A stretch of DNA of 64,000 nucleotides from Pseudomonadota bacterium (GTDB lineage: Bacteria > Pseudomonadota > Gammaproteobacteria > Xanthomonadales > Xanthomonadaceae). Positions 25,833 to 34,638 of the stretch are shown here, piece by piece (within the stretch, counting starts at the first letter, position 1; each line of letters begins with the position of its first letter). The position numbers were made by a program, and so were the translations under genes. Below the pieces are notes generated by a model, which did not search any database, was not told the DNA's origin, and was given only the letters and a program-made list of their open reading frames with translations. The stretch lies in NCBI GenBank assembly GCA_021821195.1, contig JAKACT010000003.1, forward strand, positions 1-64,000. The letters are read 5' to 3'.

Positions 25833-26225
25833 ATGAACGCACGGGGCTACGCAAACCAATACCGCCAGACCGCCGTCAATAGCGCGGTGCTGGACGCCTC
25901 CCCGCATCGACTGGTGAGCCTGATGCTGGCGGGCATCCGCGAGCGCCTGAGGCTGGCCAGCGCCTGCATGGAAGTCGGCGACCTGCCGCGCAAGGGCCAG
26001 GCGATCAGCGAAGCCAGCCTGATCATCAGCGAGCTGGACGGTTCGCTGGATCACGCCGCCGGCGGCGAAATCGCCGACGGCCTGGCCGCGCTGTACGACT
26101 ACTCGCAGCGCCGGCTGACCGAAGCCAACCTGAACAACGATGTCGCGGTGGTGCAGGAAGTCGACGGCCTGATCGCCGACATCGAAGCCGCCTGGCAGCA
26201 AATCGACCCGGACCGCGCGCGGTGA
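25833..26225 (+). CDS. fliS: FliS, flagellin export chaperone
   Basis: 130 residues: NARGYANQYRQTAVNSAVLD, SPHRLVSLMLAGIRERL, KGQAISEASLIISELDGSLD, LYDYSQRRLTEAN. FliS keeps flagellin unfolded and delivers it to FlhA. I use ATG 25833; TTG 25821, which overlaps the fliD stop, is possible and would add four residues. Confidence 0.92.
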   Translation: MNARGYANQYRQTAVNSAVLDASPHRLVSLMLAGIRERLRLASACMEVGDLPRKGQAISEASLIISELDGSLDHAAGGEIADGLAALYDYSQRRLTEANLNNDVAVVQEVDGLIADIEAAWQQIDPDRAR

Positions 26226-26533
26226 CCGAGTACACCACCGACGCCCCGCCCGCCCTGCCGGTCGATGCCCTGCGCGAAGCGCTGGGCCGGGCCGATCTGG
26301 ACGCGGCCACGGCGCTGGTGGATGCGCATGATCGCGCGGTGCGGCAGGCGCTGGGTGGTGCGGACGCCGCGCTGCTGGATCCGCGCCAAGTGCAGGCGTG
26401 GGTGTGCCTATTGGACGACCAGCAGGCGATGCTGGAGGAACTGGGCCAGCGACGCGACTTCGTCGCCGACCAGCTGCAGCAACTACAGCGCCACCAGCGC
26501 AGCGCCAACGCCTACCTGCAGGCGATGGGATGA
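26222..26533 (+). CDS. FliT-like flagellar chaperone (small helical protein)
   Basis: 103 residues from GTG 26222, overlapping the fliS stop by 4 bp (GTGA). Mainly helical and Ala/Gln-rich, with a C-terminal ARG/GLN-rich helix (LGQRRDFVADQLQQLQRHQR). Position immediately after fliS is where fliT usually lies, and length fits. Direct motif evidence is weak, so the name rests on context. FliT would bind FliD and other export clients. Confidence 0.6.
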   Translation: MTEYTTDAPPALPVDALREALGRADLDAATALVDAHDRAVRQALGGADAALLDPRQVQAWVCLLDDQQAMLEELGQRRDFVADQLQQLQRHQRSANAYLQAMG

Positions 26534-27093
26534 ACCACGAGCGCGCCGACGCAGCCTTGTTCGGCGACGCGCTGGCCTGTGAAGACGTGCAGCGGGCGGC
26601 GTTCGTGCCACGGCAGTTGGATCCGGCCTGGCTGGAAACCGTTTGTTCCCGCGCCGAGATCCACCTGTCTGCGATCGCCATCATCGAAGACAGCCGCAAC
26701 GAAGAAGAAGAAGGCCCGCAGGGGCTGGCGCTGCGACGCATCGAAGCCAAGCTGGACCTGCTGCTGACCTTGGTCGGCAACCTGAATGCGCAGGCCAATG
26801 CCGATCCGCGGGTGCTGCTGCGCTGGTCCGCACAGGGCGTGCGGATGCCGGCTGGCAATGCCTGCGTGGAAGGCAGCACCGGCCTGTTTCGCATGCAGGC
26901 CACCCCTTGGCTGCCGGAACCGCTGGTACTGCCGGCGGTAGTGCTCGCCTGCGCGCCCGGCGACGACGGCACCCCCAGCCAGTGGCTGCAATTCGCCCCC
27001 CTGCCCGACGCCACCCGCGCGGCGCTGGAACGCCACGTGTTCCGCCAGCACCGCCGGGCCATCGCCGAGCTTCGCGCCCAGCGCGACCAGTAA
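26530..27093 (+). CDS. Atypical PilZ-like protein of the flagellar cluster
   Basis: 187 residues from ATG 26530 (ATGA overlap with the fliT-like gene). An N-terminal part is followed by an acidic patch (EEEEG), a helix RRIEAKLDLLLTLVGNLNAQ and a beta-rich part containing RWSAQGVRM. The helix-plus-beta layout recalls non-canonical PilZ proteins of Xanthomonads. The c-di-GMP-binding RxxxR motif is not visible and only a partial xSxxG (WSAQG) remains, so ligand binding is doubtful. It ends with the class III chaperone genes and is followed by about 200 bp before rpoN2. Confidence 0.55.
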   Translation: MNHERADAALFGDALACEDVQRAAFVPRQLDPAWLETVCSRAEIHLSAIAIIEDSRNEEEEGPQGLALRRIEAKLDLLLTLVGNLNAQANADPRVLLRWSAQGVRMPAGNACVEGSTGLFRMQATPWLPEPLVLPAVVLACAPGDDGTPSQWLQFAPLPDATRAALERHVFRQHRRAIAELRAQRDQ

Positions 27094-27291
27094 TCCTGGC
27101 TTCCACCCTGCCGAACGCGCGACCACGTCCGCGTTTCGAGCGCGCCTGTCGGCGTGTCGATTTTCCGACTCCGGTCGCGCCTATTTCCATGGATTCGCCT
27201 ACACTGCATGCAAGACGCATGCGCGGTTTCGCGGTAGGGGCGACTTAACCACAGCAGATGGGCAGTTCAGGCAGGACCACGGGGGGCCGGG

Positions 27292-28695
27292 ATGAAGGCT
27301 AGCTTGCAGGCCAAGATGGGGCAGTCGATGACGCTGACCCCGCAGCTGCTGCAGTCGATCCGGCTACTGCAGGTCACCTCGCTGCAGCTGGAGCAGGAAC
27401 TCCAGCAGGTCTTGGAACGCAACCCCCTGTTGGAACAGGAGGCGGACGAGGAAGAGCCCGTTTCCGCCGGTGATGGCGATGACGCCGCGCTGGAAGCCGC
27501 CGCCTGGGACGAACTGCCGGAACCGATGTTCTTGTCCGGCGGCAGCCATGCCGGCGATCCGGACGACGATGCCACCGCCCGCATCGCCGCAGGCGAATCC
27601 AGCGACCCACGCCAGCGCCTGCTGCAACAGCTGCAGTTGCGCTGCAGCGCGCGCGAACTGGCGATGGCCGCGTGGTGGCTGGACTACTGCGACGACCGCG
27701 GCTATCTGGAAGGCGATCCGGCCGAACTGGCCCGCCAGGGCGCAGTGCAACTCGCGGACGAGCTGCCCGATGCCAGCGCCGGGGCCCTGCTGGCCGCACG
27801 CCAACACCTGCTGCTGGAGGGCGACTGGCCGGGCATGGCCGCGGCCGACCCGCGCGAATGCCTGCTGGCCCAGCTGCGCGCCCTGCCCGCCAGCGATGCG
27901 CGGTCGCTGGCGCTGCGCATCGTCGACGAGCAGCTGGAGACGCTGGCCCGGCACGAACTCCCGGCCTTGGCCACGCAGCTGGGTGCATCTCCTCCCGAGG
28001 TAGCCACCGCGGTGGCGCTGGTGCTGTCGCTACAACCGCACCCGGTGGAGCAGCCGCCGGAACCGGAGCCCGCCTTCATCGTCCCGGACGTGATCGCCTG
28101 GCGCGCCGGCGGCGGCTGGCAGGTACGCCTGAACACCCGCAGCGCCCCGCGCCTGCGCCTGTGCGTGCATGCCGAACAGGCGTCCGGCCACGCCGGCATG
28201 CGCGGGCTGTTGGACGAGGCCCGCTGGCTGCTGCGCAGCCTGGGCATCCGCAACGAAACCCTGCTCAAGACCGCGCGCGCGCTGGTCACGCGCCAGCAGG
28301 CCTTCCTGGAACAGGGCGAGGAGGCCATCGCGCCGCTCACGCTGAAGGAGGTGGCCGAGGAAATCGGGGTGCACGAATCCACCGTATCACGCATCACCAC
28401 CGGCAAATACATCCAGACCCCCCGCGGCACCCTTGAACTCAAGCGCCTGTTCGCGGTGCGACTGGAGGGCGCGGAGGTGTCCGGTGCGGCGATCAAGGCG
28501 ATGGTGCGCCGGTTGATCGAGGACGAGCCGGCGCACGCGCCGCTGGCCGACGAGGTGATTGCCGCGATGCTGGCCCGGCAGGGTATCCGCGTGGCGCGCC
28601 GCACCGTGGCCAAGTATCGTGAACAACTGTGCATCGCACCGGCGCGGATGCGCCGCCGCGAGCGGAGCCCGGCGCCGATGGCGCGGCTGGGCTGA
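27292..28695 (+). CDS. rpoN2: Sigma-54 factor RpoN2 of the flagellar cluster
   Basis: 467 residues. Region I begins MKASLQAKMGQSMTLTPQLL then QSIRLLQVTSLQLEQELQQVLERNPLLE. The core-binding and HTH parts have LTLKEVAEEIGVHESTVSRI and the C-terminal RpoN box is RRTVAKYRE at about 436-444. It directs RNA polymerase to the -24/-12 promoters found before flgA, flgB, flgJ, fliE and fliL. Its place beside fleQ suggests a dedicated flagellar sigma-54. The 198-bp gap before it holds no recognised promoter. Confidence 0.92.
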   Translation: MKASLQAKMGQSMTLTPQLLQSIRLLQVTSLQLEQELQQVLERNPLLEQEADEEEPVSAGDGDDAALEAAAWDELPEPMFLSGGSHAGDPDDDATARIAAGESSDPRQRLLQQLQLRCSARELAMAAWWLDYCDDRGYLEGDPAELARQGAVQLADELPDASAGALLAARQHLLLEGDWPGMAAADPRECLLAQLRALPASDARSLALRIVDEQLETLARHELPALATQLGASPPEVATAVALVLSLQPHPVEQPPEPEPAFIVPDVIAWRAGGGWQVRLNTRSAPRLRLCVHAEQASGHAGMRGLLDEARWLLRSLGIRNETLLKTARALVTRQQAFLEQGEEAIAPLTLKEVAEEIGVHESTVSRITTGKYIQTPRGTLELKRLFAVRLEGAEVSGAAIKAMVRRLIEDEPAHAPLADEVIAAMLARQGIRVARRTVAKYREQLCIAPARMRRRERSPAPMARLG

Positions 28696-28714
28696 TCTTC
28701 TCAAGGGGAAGAAG

Positions 28715-29101
28715 ATGTTGAAAACCATCAGGGTGCTGCTCGTGGATGACCACGAAGGCTTCATCAACGCGGTGGTCCGGCACATGCGCAAGCATGAATG
28801 GATCGACATCGCCGGCACCGCCGCCAACGGCATCGAGGCGGTGGCTCGCTCCGAGTCACTGCGCCCGGACGTGGTGCTGATGGACCTGGCGATGCCGGAA
28901 ATGGGCGGGCTGCAGGCCACGCGCCTGATAAAAGCCCAAGATGCGCCGCCGTTCGTCGCCATCGTCAGTCATTTCGACGACAACGAACACCGCGAGCACG
29001 CCCAGCGCGCCGGCAGCGATGCCTTCGTCAGCAAGCTCAACTACATGCAGGAAGTGCTGCCGCTGCTGGAAGGCCTGGCCGGGGCCGGGGCTCGCGCATG
29101 A
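28715..29101 (+). CDS. Stand-alone response-regulator receiver between rpoN2 and fleQ
   Basis: 128 residues starting at ATG 28715 after a GGGGAAGAAG region. A single CheY-like domain: [23 protein letters not shown] with the phospho-acceptor Asp, an SHFD switch residue and KLN lysine. No output domain. It overlaps fleQ by ATGA, so the two are co-translated. A likely role is phospho-signalling to FleQ or RpoN2; that is inference from position only. Confidence 0.85.
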   Translation: MLKTIRVLLVDDHEGFINAVVRHMRKHEWIDIAGTAANGIEAVARSESLRPDVVLMDLAMPEMGGLQATRLIKAQDAPPFVAIVSHFDDNEHREHAQRAGSDAFVSKLNYMQEVLPLLEGLAGAGARA

Positions 29102-30576
29102 GTGAATCACGCATCCTGGTGGTCGATGGCGACGACGCCCGTACCGAGCGGCTGGCAACGCTGCTGGACTTCATGGATTTCACCCCGCGCATCGTGGTGG
29201 ATGCCGCGGACATCGACTTGGCCAAGGCGCGCGCCACCGACTGGGTGGCGGTCATTGCCGGCGACGTGGGCAATGCCGCCGCTTGGGACGCATTCATTGC
29301 CTGGCTGGCGGCGCAGCCGCTGCACCCGCCGGTGATCGCCTTGCCCGGCCCGGCCGATGCCAGCGGCTGGCGCCGGCACCTGCACCCCGAAATGGTCTGG
29401 ACGCTGGACTACCCGATCCGCCGCAACCAGCTGCAAGACGTGCTGCGCCGGGCCAGCATCAAGCGCATGGACGACGACGAGCGCCGCGAGATTCCGCAGA
29501 TCGGCCCCACCGGCCGCAGTTCCGCAGTGTTGCGGTTGAACCGGTTGATCGACCAAGTGGCCCGCTTCGACACCACCGTGCTCATCCTCGGCGAGTCCGG
29601 CACCGGCAAGGAGGTCGCCGCACGCGCCATCCACGCGCGTTCGCCGCGCAAGGACAAGCCGTTCGTCGCCATCAACTGCGGCGCGATCCCGCCCGACCTG
29701 CTGGAAAGCGAGCTGTTCGGCCACGAAAAGGGCGCGTTCACCGGCGCGCTGACCCAGCGCAAGGGCCGTTTCGAGATGGCCGAGGGCGGCACCCTGCTGC
29801 TGGACGAGATCGGCGACATGCCGATGGCGATGCAGGTCAAGCTGCTGCGGGTACTGCAGGAGCGCGTGTTCGAGCGCGTAGGCGGCGGTCCGCCGATCAC
29901 CTGCAACGTGCGCGTGCTGGCGGCCACCCACCGCAACCTCGAGGCCCATATCGCCGATGGCAAGTTCCGCGAGGACCTGTTCTATCGGCTCAACGTCTTC
30001 CCCATCGAAATGCCGGCGCTGCGCGAGCGCGGCGACGACCTGCCCGACCTGGTGACGGCGATCACCCGCCAGCTGGCCGAGGCCGGGCGCGGCCGGGTGA
30101 CCCTGACCGACGAGGCCATCGCCGCGCTGCAGCATTACGACTGGCCCGGCAACGTCCGCGAGCTCAGCAACCTGTTGGAACGACTGGCAGTGCTGCACCC
30201 GGAAGGCCGGGTGGGCATCGGCGACCTGCCGGCCCGCTACCGCGCCGCCCTGCCGGAGGAACTGCTGCGGGACGCGCCGCCGCCGCGCGAGGAACTGTTG
30301 CCGCCGCTGCAGCCCGCCGCTCCGGCCCCCGCACCGCCCCCGCCGCCCGACCCGGCCACCCTGTCGCCGCTGGTATCGCTGCCGGCGGGCGGCCTGGACC
30401 TGCGCCAGCACATCGCGGAAATCGAGAACGAGCTGATCCGCCAGGCCCTGCAGCAGAGCGGCGGCGTGGTCGCCCACGCGGCCCCGCTGCTCGGCCTGCG
30501 CCGCACCACCCTGCTGGAAAAGCTGCGCAAATACGGGATCGGCCGCGGCAGCGAGGCCACCGCGGAAGACAGCTAG
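29098..30576 (+). CDS. fleQ: FleQ, sigma-54-dependent master activator of flagellar genes
   Basis: 492 residues. N-terminal receiver-like FleQ domain (~1-115) in which the usual phospho-Asp context is not obvious. AAA+ domain with Walker A GESGTGKE at ~165-172, GAFTGA at 212-217 (the sigma-54 contact loop) and [10 protein letters not shown] Pro-rich linker lies about 395-425, followed by a C-terminal Fis-type HTH ([22 protein letters not shown]). It activates class II flagellar promoters; in relatives c-di-GMP binding inhibits it. Last gene of the rpoN2-REC-fleQ group. Confidence 0.92.
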   Translation: MSESRILVVDGDDARTERLATLLDFMDFTPRIVVDAADIDLAKARATDWVAVIAGDVGNAAAWDAFIAWLAAQPLHPPVIALPGPADASGWRRHLHPEMVWTLDYPIRRNQLQDVLRRASIKRMDDDERREIPQIGPTGRSSAVLRLNRLIDQVARFDTTVLILGESGTGKEVAARAIHARSPRKDKPFVAINCGAIPPDLLESELFGHEKGAFTGALTQRKGRFEMAEGGTLLLDEIGDMPMAMQVKLLRVLQERVFERVGGGPPITCNVRVLAATHRNLEAHIADGKFREDLFYRLNVFPIEMPALRERGDDLPDLVTAITRQLAEAGRGRVTLTDEAIAALQHYDWPGNVRELSNLLERLAVLHPEGRVGIGDLPARYRAALPEELLRDAPPPREELLPPLQPAAPAPAPPPPPDPATLSPLVSLPAGGLDLRQHIAEIENELIRQALQQSGGVVAHAAPLLGLRRTTLLEKLRKYGIGRGSEATAEDS

Positions 30577-30627
30577 CACGATTGCTGGGCGCACCTCGGG
30601 CGCCGGCACCTTTCCGGCACAGCGTTC

Positions 30628-30702
30628 GTAGGTGGGGCTTCAGCCCCGACCCTTAGCCCCGGTTTAGCCGAAGCTTCCGGTCGCGGCTCAAGCCGCCCCT
30701 AC
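30628..30702. repeat. REP-like inverted pair after fleQ
   Basis: GTAGGTGGGGCTTCAGCC at 30628 onward and its inverted relative (GCGGCTCAAGCCGCCCCTAC, ending 30702) face each other with a 29-base middle. Same repeat family as 16399-16464. As RNA the two would pair into a long stem-loop, probably the end of the fleQ message. Confidence 0.7.
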
Positions 30703-30790
30703 ATAGAGCATGAGATATGCCTCTCATGTTATTGAAAAACAACATATTCCGAGACCAATTCTGACTGCAGGCGGTTTTCCGTCACCACCC

Positions 30791-30806
30791 CGGCATGGGT
30801 TTTGCA
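30791..30806 (+). promoter_or_regulatory. Sigma-54 promoter of fliE operon
   Basis: CGGCATGGGTTTTGCA, GG and GC 10 bp apart, 38 bp before fliE. AT-rich DNA with a TGTTATTGAAAAACAACA near-palindrome lies about 60 bp upstream, a plausible activator site. Confidence 0.82.
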
Positions 30807-30842
30807 CGAAAGGCGACAGGCTTTCCCTGTCCACGTGCCCAG

Positions 30843-31196
30843 ATGACCGATGCCATCAGCTCGATCCTCTCCCAGATCCGCGCCCACGAGACGCGGGCGC
30901 AGGGCTCGCTCGGTAATCCGGCGGCCATCGATGCCCGTCCGTCCAATGCCATCGAGACCGGCCAGCCGGCGGGTGCCGACTTCCAGAAAACCCTGGGCAA
31001 CGCCATCGATGGGGTCAGCAAGACCCAGAACGAGGCCAGTGCGCTGCAGCATGCGTTTGAAATCGGCGACCCGCGCGCCGACCTTGCCCGGGTGATGGTG
31101 GCGATGCAGCAGTCGCAAGTCGCCTTCAAGGCGGCGGTGGAAGTACGCAACCGCCTGGTCCAGGCTTACCAGGACGTGATGAACATGCCGGTCTAG
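30843..31196 (+). CDS. fliE: FliE, MS-ring to rod junction protein
   Basis: 117 residues: conserved ADFQKTLGNAIDGVSKTQNE, DPRADLARVMVAMQQSQVAF, VRNRLVQAYQDVMNMPV at the end. ATG 30843 is chosen because upstream in-frame ATG 30795 lies inside the sigma-54 promoter and so could not be transcribed from it. First gene of fliEFGHIJK. Confidence 0.93.
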   Translation: MTDAISSILSQIRAHETRAQGSLGNPAAIDARPSNAIETGQPAGADFQKTLGNAIDGVSKTQNEASALQHAFEIGDPRADLARVMVAMQQSQVAFKAAVEVRNRLVQAYQDVMNMPV

Positions 31197-31280
31197 CGAA
31201 CCCGGGCGCCATGCCGTGCTGCACGCTAGGCCGCCTTCCCTCCCCTCCTTTCGCCCCTTCCAGCCAGAATCCCGCCAGCC

Positions 31281-32945
31281 ATGAGCGCCATCGCACTCCC
31301 CAAGACCACCGAAGGCCTGAAGAACCTGGGACGCCTGCAGGACATCCCGATGGTGCGGCAGCTGCTCACGCTGGGCGTGACCGCGGCGGCCATCGCGCTG
31401 GGGCTGTGGCTGTTCTCCTGGACCCAAAAACCCACCTACGCGCCGCTGCCGGGGCTGGACGCCAAGACCGCCGGCGAGGCGCGCGACGTGCTGCGCAATG
31501 CCCAGCTGCCGTTCAAGATCGACCCGGCGACCGGCGCGCTGTCGGTGCCGGAAGACCGCATCGGCGAGGCACGCATGGCGCTGGCCGCCGGCGGCATCGG
31601 TGCGGGCGAGGACCGTGGGTTCGCCGCAATGGAAGGCGACCAGGGCTTCGGTACCAGCCAGTTCGTGGAAAACGCGCGCTACCAGCACGCGCTGGAAACC
31701 GAGCTGGCCCGCACCATCTCCAACCTGCGCCCGGTACGCGAGGCGCGGGTGCACTTGGCCATGCCCAAGCCGTCCGCGTTCACCCGCAACAAGGACCCGG
31801 CCAGCGCCTCGGTGGTGCTGCAGCTGCAGAGCGGCGCCGCTCTGGAACAGGGTCAGGTGGATGCCATCGTGCACCTGGTGTCTTCGTCCATTCCCGGCCT
31901 GCCGGCCAGCAACGTCACCGTGGTCGACCAGTACGGCCGGCTGCTGTCCAACCCCGATCCGGACAGCGACGCCGCCATCAGTGCCAAGCAGTTCGAGCGC
32001 CAGCGCCGCCAGGAAGCGGTGTTCGTGCGCCGCATCCAGGAACTACTGGAGCCGATGACCGGCCCGGGCAAGGTCCGCGCCGAAGTCAGCGTGGACATGG
32101 ATTTCAGCCAGACCGAGCAGGCTAGCGAGAAGTACGGCCCGGACCCGGCCATCGTGCGCAGCGAGCAGCTGTCCGAATCCGGCAACCTGGCCGCGGCCAA
32201 TCCGCCGCAAGGCGTACCGGGCAGCGCCACCAACACCCCGGCCGCCGCCGCAGCGGCCGCCAACCCCGCCCCCAATGCTGCTGGCGCGGCCCCAGCCAAC
32301 GCCGCGCAGTCCACCGCGGCCAATGGCAACGGCACCCGCAGTTCGGTGCGCAATTACGAGATCGACCGCACCCTGACCCACACCCGGCAGGCGCCGGGCC
32401 GGATCAGCCGGGTCACCGCCGCGGTGCTGGTCGACAATTTGCCCGGCGCGCCGGGCAAGGACGGCAAGCCCACCGAACGCGCGCTCAACGCGCAGGAAAT
32501 CCAGCGCATCCAGTCGCTGGTGCAGCAGGCGATCGGCTTCGATGCCCAGCGCGGCGACGCCGTGACCGTGGTCAACTCGCCGTTCGCGCGCCAGCCCGAA
32601 GTGGCGATGGAGCCGGTGCCGCTGTGGGAAAATCCGAAGGCCCGCGACCTGCTGCGCACCCTGCTCGGCGGCCTGGCGGTGCTGGCGGTGGTGTGGTTCG
32701 TGCTGCGCCCCGCCTTCCGCGCGCTGACCACGCCGAAGGTGCGGCCCAAGCACGAACCGGAGGATGCGGAGGTAACCGAGATGCTCGACCACGAGGACCA
32801 GCCGCTGCCGCCGGCGCTGACGCAGGAGCGCATCGCCAAGCGCCGCGACTTCGAGGCCAAGGTGCAGGTGGCGCGCGATGCCGTGGCCGCCGATTCCAAG
32901 CGCGTCGCCTCGGCGGTGCGCGACCTGGTGAACGCCGATGAGTGA
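31281..32945 (+). CDS. fliF: FliF, MS-ring protein
   Basis: 554 residues. Transmembrane helix 1 is LLTLGVTAAAIALGLWLFSW (~30-50) and helix 2 lies at ~455-475 (GGLAVLAVVWFVLRP). Between them are ring-building motifs (ESGNLAAANPP, NYEIDRTLTHTRQAPGRISR) and an Ala-rich insert. The C-terminal tail binds FliG. It forms the inner-membrane MS ring. ATG 31281 overlaps nothing; the 84-bp gap after fliE is empty. Confidence 0.95.
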   Translation: MSAIALPKTTEGLKNLGRLQDIPMVRQLLTLGVTAAAIALGLWLFSWTQKPTYAPLPGLDAKTAGEARDVLRNAQLPFKIDPATGALSVPEDRIGEARMALAAGGIGAGEDRGFAAMEGDQGFGTSQFVENARYQHALETELARTISNLRPVREARVHLAMPKPSAFTRNKDPASASVVLQLQSGAALEQGQVDAIVHLVSSSIPGLPASNVTVVDQYGRLLSNPDPDSDAAISAKQFERQRRQEAVFVRRIQELLEPMTGPGKVRAEVSVDMDFSQTEQASEKYGPDPAIVRSEQLSESGNLAAANPPQGVPGSATNTPAAAAAAANPAPNAAGAAPANAAQSTAANGNGTRSSVRNYEIDRTLTHTRQAPGRISRVTAAVLVDNLPGAPGKDGKPTERALNAQEIQRIQSLVQQAIGFDAQRGDAVTVVNSPFARQPEVAMEPVPLWENPKARDLLRTLLGGLAVLAVVWFVLRPAFRALTTPKVRPKHEPEDAEVTEMLDHEDQPLPPALTQERIAKRRDFEAKVQVARDAVAADSKRVASAVRDLVNADE

Positions 32946-33936
32946 CTACGTGCTCACCGGCGTACAGCGCGCCGCCGTCATCCTGTTGTCGCTGGGCGAG
33001 CAGCAGGCCGCCGAAGTGCTCAAGCACATGGGCGCCAAGGAAGTGCAGAAGCTGGGCGTGGCCATGACCTCGGTCGGTGGCGTTTCCAGGCAGGACGTGG
33101 AGAAGGTGATCGACAACTTCGTCGACACGCTGGAGCAGCCCAACATCGGCAGCGGTGCCGACGAATACGTGCGCAGCGTGCTGGTGCAGGCGCTGGGCGA
33201 GGAGCGCGCCAGCGGCCTGATCGACCGCATCCTGCTCGGCCGCAACACCACCGGCCTGGACACGTTGAAGTGGATGGAGCCGCGCGCCATCGCCGACCTG
33301 GTGCGCAACGAACACCCGCAGATCATCGCCATCGTGCTGTCGCACCTGGACCCGGACCAGGGCGCTGAAGCGCTGAAGTTCCTCCCCGAGCGCACCCGCG
33401 CCGACGTGCTGATCCGCATCGCCACCCTGGACGGCATCCCGCCGCACGCGCTCAACGAACTGAACGACGTGATGGCCAAGCAGTTCGCCGGCAACCAGAA
33501 CCTCAAGTCCTCTTCCATCGGCGGCGTCAAGGTGGCGGCCAACATCCTCAATTTCATGGACAGCGGCCAGGACGAGGTCATCCTCGGCACCATCGCGCAA
33601 GTCGATGAAACGCTGACCGCCAGCATCCGCGACCACATGTTCGTATTCGACAACCTGGCCGAGATTGACGACCGCGCCATGCAGGCGGTCCTGCGCGAAG
33701 TGCCGGCCGACCGGCTGGCGCTGGCGCTGCGCGGCGCCGACACCAAGGTCAAGGACAAGATCACCGCCAACATGTCGCAGCGCGCGGCGGAGATGCTGGT
33801 CGAGGACATGGAAGCGCGCGGCCCGGTGCGGCTGGCCGAGGTCGAGGCCGCGCAGAAGGAAATCCTCACCATCGTCCGCAAGATGGCCGAAGACGGCACC
33901 ATCCAACTCGCCGTCAAGGCCGAGGTCTTCGTATGA
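32938..33936 (+). CDS. fliG: FliG, rotor switch protein
   Basis: 332 residues. Middle EHPQIIAIVLSHLDPDQGAE and C-terminal torque helix MFVFDNLAEIDDRAMQAVLR, DTKVKDKITANMSQRAAEML, ARGPVRLAEVEAAQKEIL. FliG links the MS ring to FliM and contacts the MotA/MotC stator. Start overlaps the fliF stop by 8 bp. Confidence 0.95.
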   Translation: MSDYVLTGVQRAAVILLSLGEQQAAEVLKHMGAKEVQKLGVAMTSVGGVSRQDVEKVIDNFVDTLEQPNIGSGADEYVRSVLVQALGEERASGLIDRILLGRNTTGLDTLKWMEPRAIADLVRNEHPQIIAIVLSHLDPDQGAEALKFLPERTRADVLIRIATLDGIPPHALNELNDVMAKQFAGNQNLKSSSIGGVKVAANILNFMDSGQDEVILGTIAQVDETLTASIRDHMFVFDNLAEIDDRAMQAVLREVPADRLALALRGADTKVKDKITANMSQRAAEMLVEDMEARGPVRLAEVEAAQKEILTIVRKMAEDGTIQLAVKAEVFV

Positions 33937-34520
33937 GCAATACCGTGCGCTGGGCCGCGCCGGAGCTGGCGCCGCCACCGCCCCCACCGCCGCAGGAGCC
34001 GCTGCGGCACATGCCCAGCGTGGAGGAAGTGCAGGCCATCGAGGAGGCCGCGCATGCCGAGGGCTATGCGCGCGGGCACGCCGAGGGCGTTGCCGCCGGC
34101 CAGGCCGAAGCGCGCCGCATCGCCGCGCAGATGGAAGGCATCCTCGATGCCTTCACCCGGCCGCTGGCGCGGCTGGATGGTGAAGTCGGCGATGCGCTTG
34201 GCGATCTCGCCGTACGCATCGCCGGCACCCTGCTGCGGCGCAGCTATGCGGTGGAGCCGGCGCTGTTGGAAGCACTGGTGCGCGAAGCGCTGGAGTTGGC
34301 CGGCAGCGACCAGCGCCAGGTGGAGCTGCGCCTGCACCCGGAGGACCTGGCCATGCTTGGCCCGCAGCTGGTGGCGCTGGAAGGCGTGCGCCTGAGCGGC
34401 GATACCACCCTTGCCCGCGGCGACCTGCGCCTGCACGCCGACAGCGTGCGCATCGACGGCAGCCTGTCGGCGCGGCTCAACGCCACCCTGCAGCGCATCG
34501 TCGCCGGAGCCGGCGCGTGA
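33933..34520 (+). CDS. fliH: FliH, export ATPase regulator
   Basis: 195 residues. A Pro-rich start (PPPPPPPQEP) is followed by a G-x-x-x-G-type helix (AEGYARGHAEGVAAGQAEARR) typical of FliH, and a C-terminal beta domain (VELRLHPEDLAML...RGDLRLHADSVRIDGSL). It holds FliI inactive and ties it to FliN. ATGA overlap with fliG. Unlike most clusters it is separated from fliI by 118 bp. Confidence 0.87.
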   Translation: MSNTVRWAAPELAPPPPPPPQEPLRHMPSVEEVQAIEEAAHAEGYARGHAEGVAAGQAEARRIAAQMEGILDAFTRPLARLDGEVGDALGDLAVRIAGTLLRRSYAVEPALLEALVREALELAGSDQRQVELRLHPEDLAMLGPQLVALEGVRLSGDTTLARGDLRLHADSVRIDGSLSARLNATLQRIVAGAGA

Positions 34521-34638
34521 ACCGGTGCGGCGGGCCCTTGATCTTTTGCGCGGAAAAGCGCTGGATAGGCGTAGGGAACCGTGACGACCGTCGCGATTCG
34601 TTGAAGGACGCCAAGCGCAGCCCCGCGGGACGCAGCCA

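Noticed and set aside
29098-29460. FleQ N-terminal domain as a normal phospho-receiver
   Set aside because: The fold resembles a receiver but the usual phospho-acceptor context is not seen; as in other FleQ proteins it is probably not phosphorylated.
30795-30797. ATG 30795 as fliE start
   Set aside because: It lies within the sigma-54 promoter (30791-30806), upstream of the transcription start; family similarity begins at 30843.
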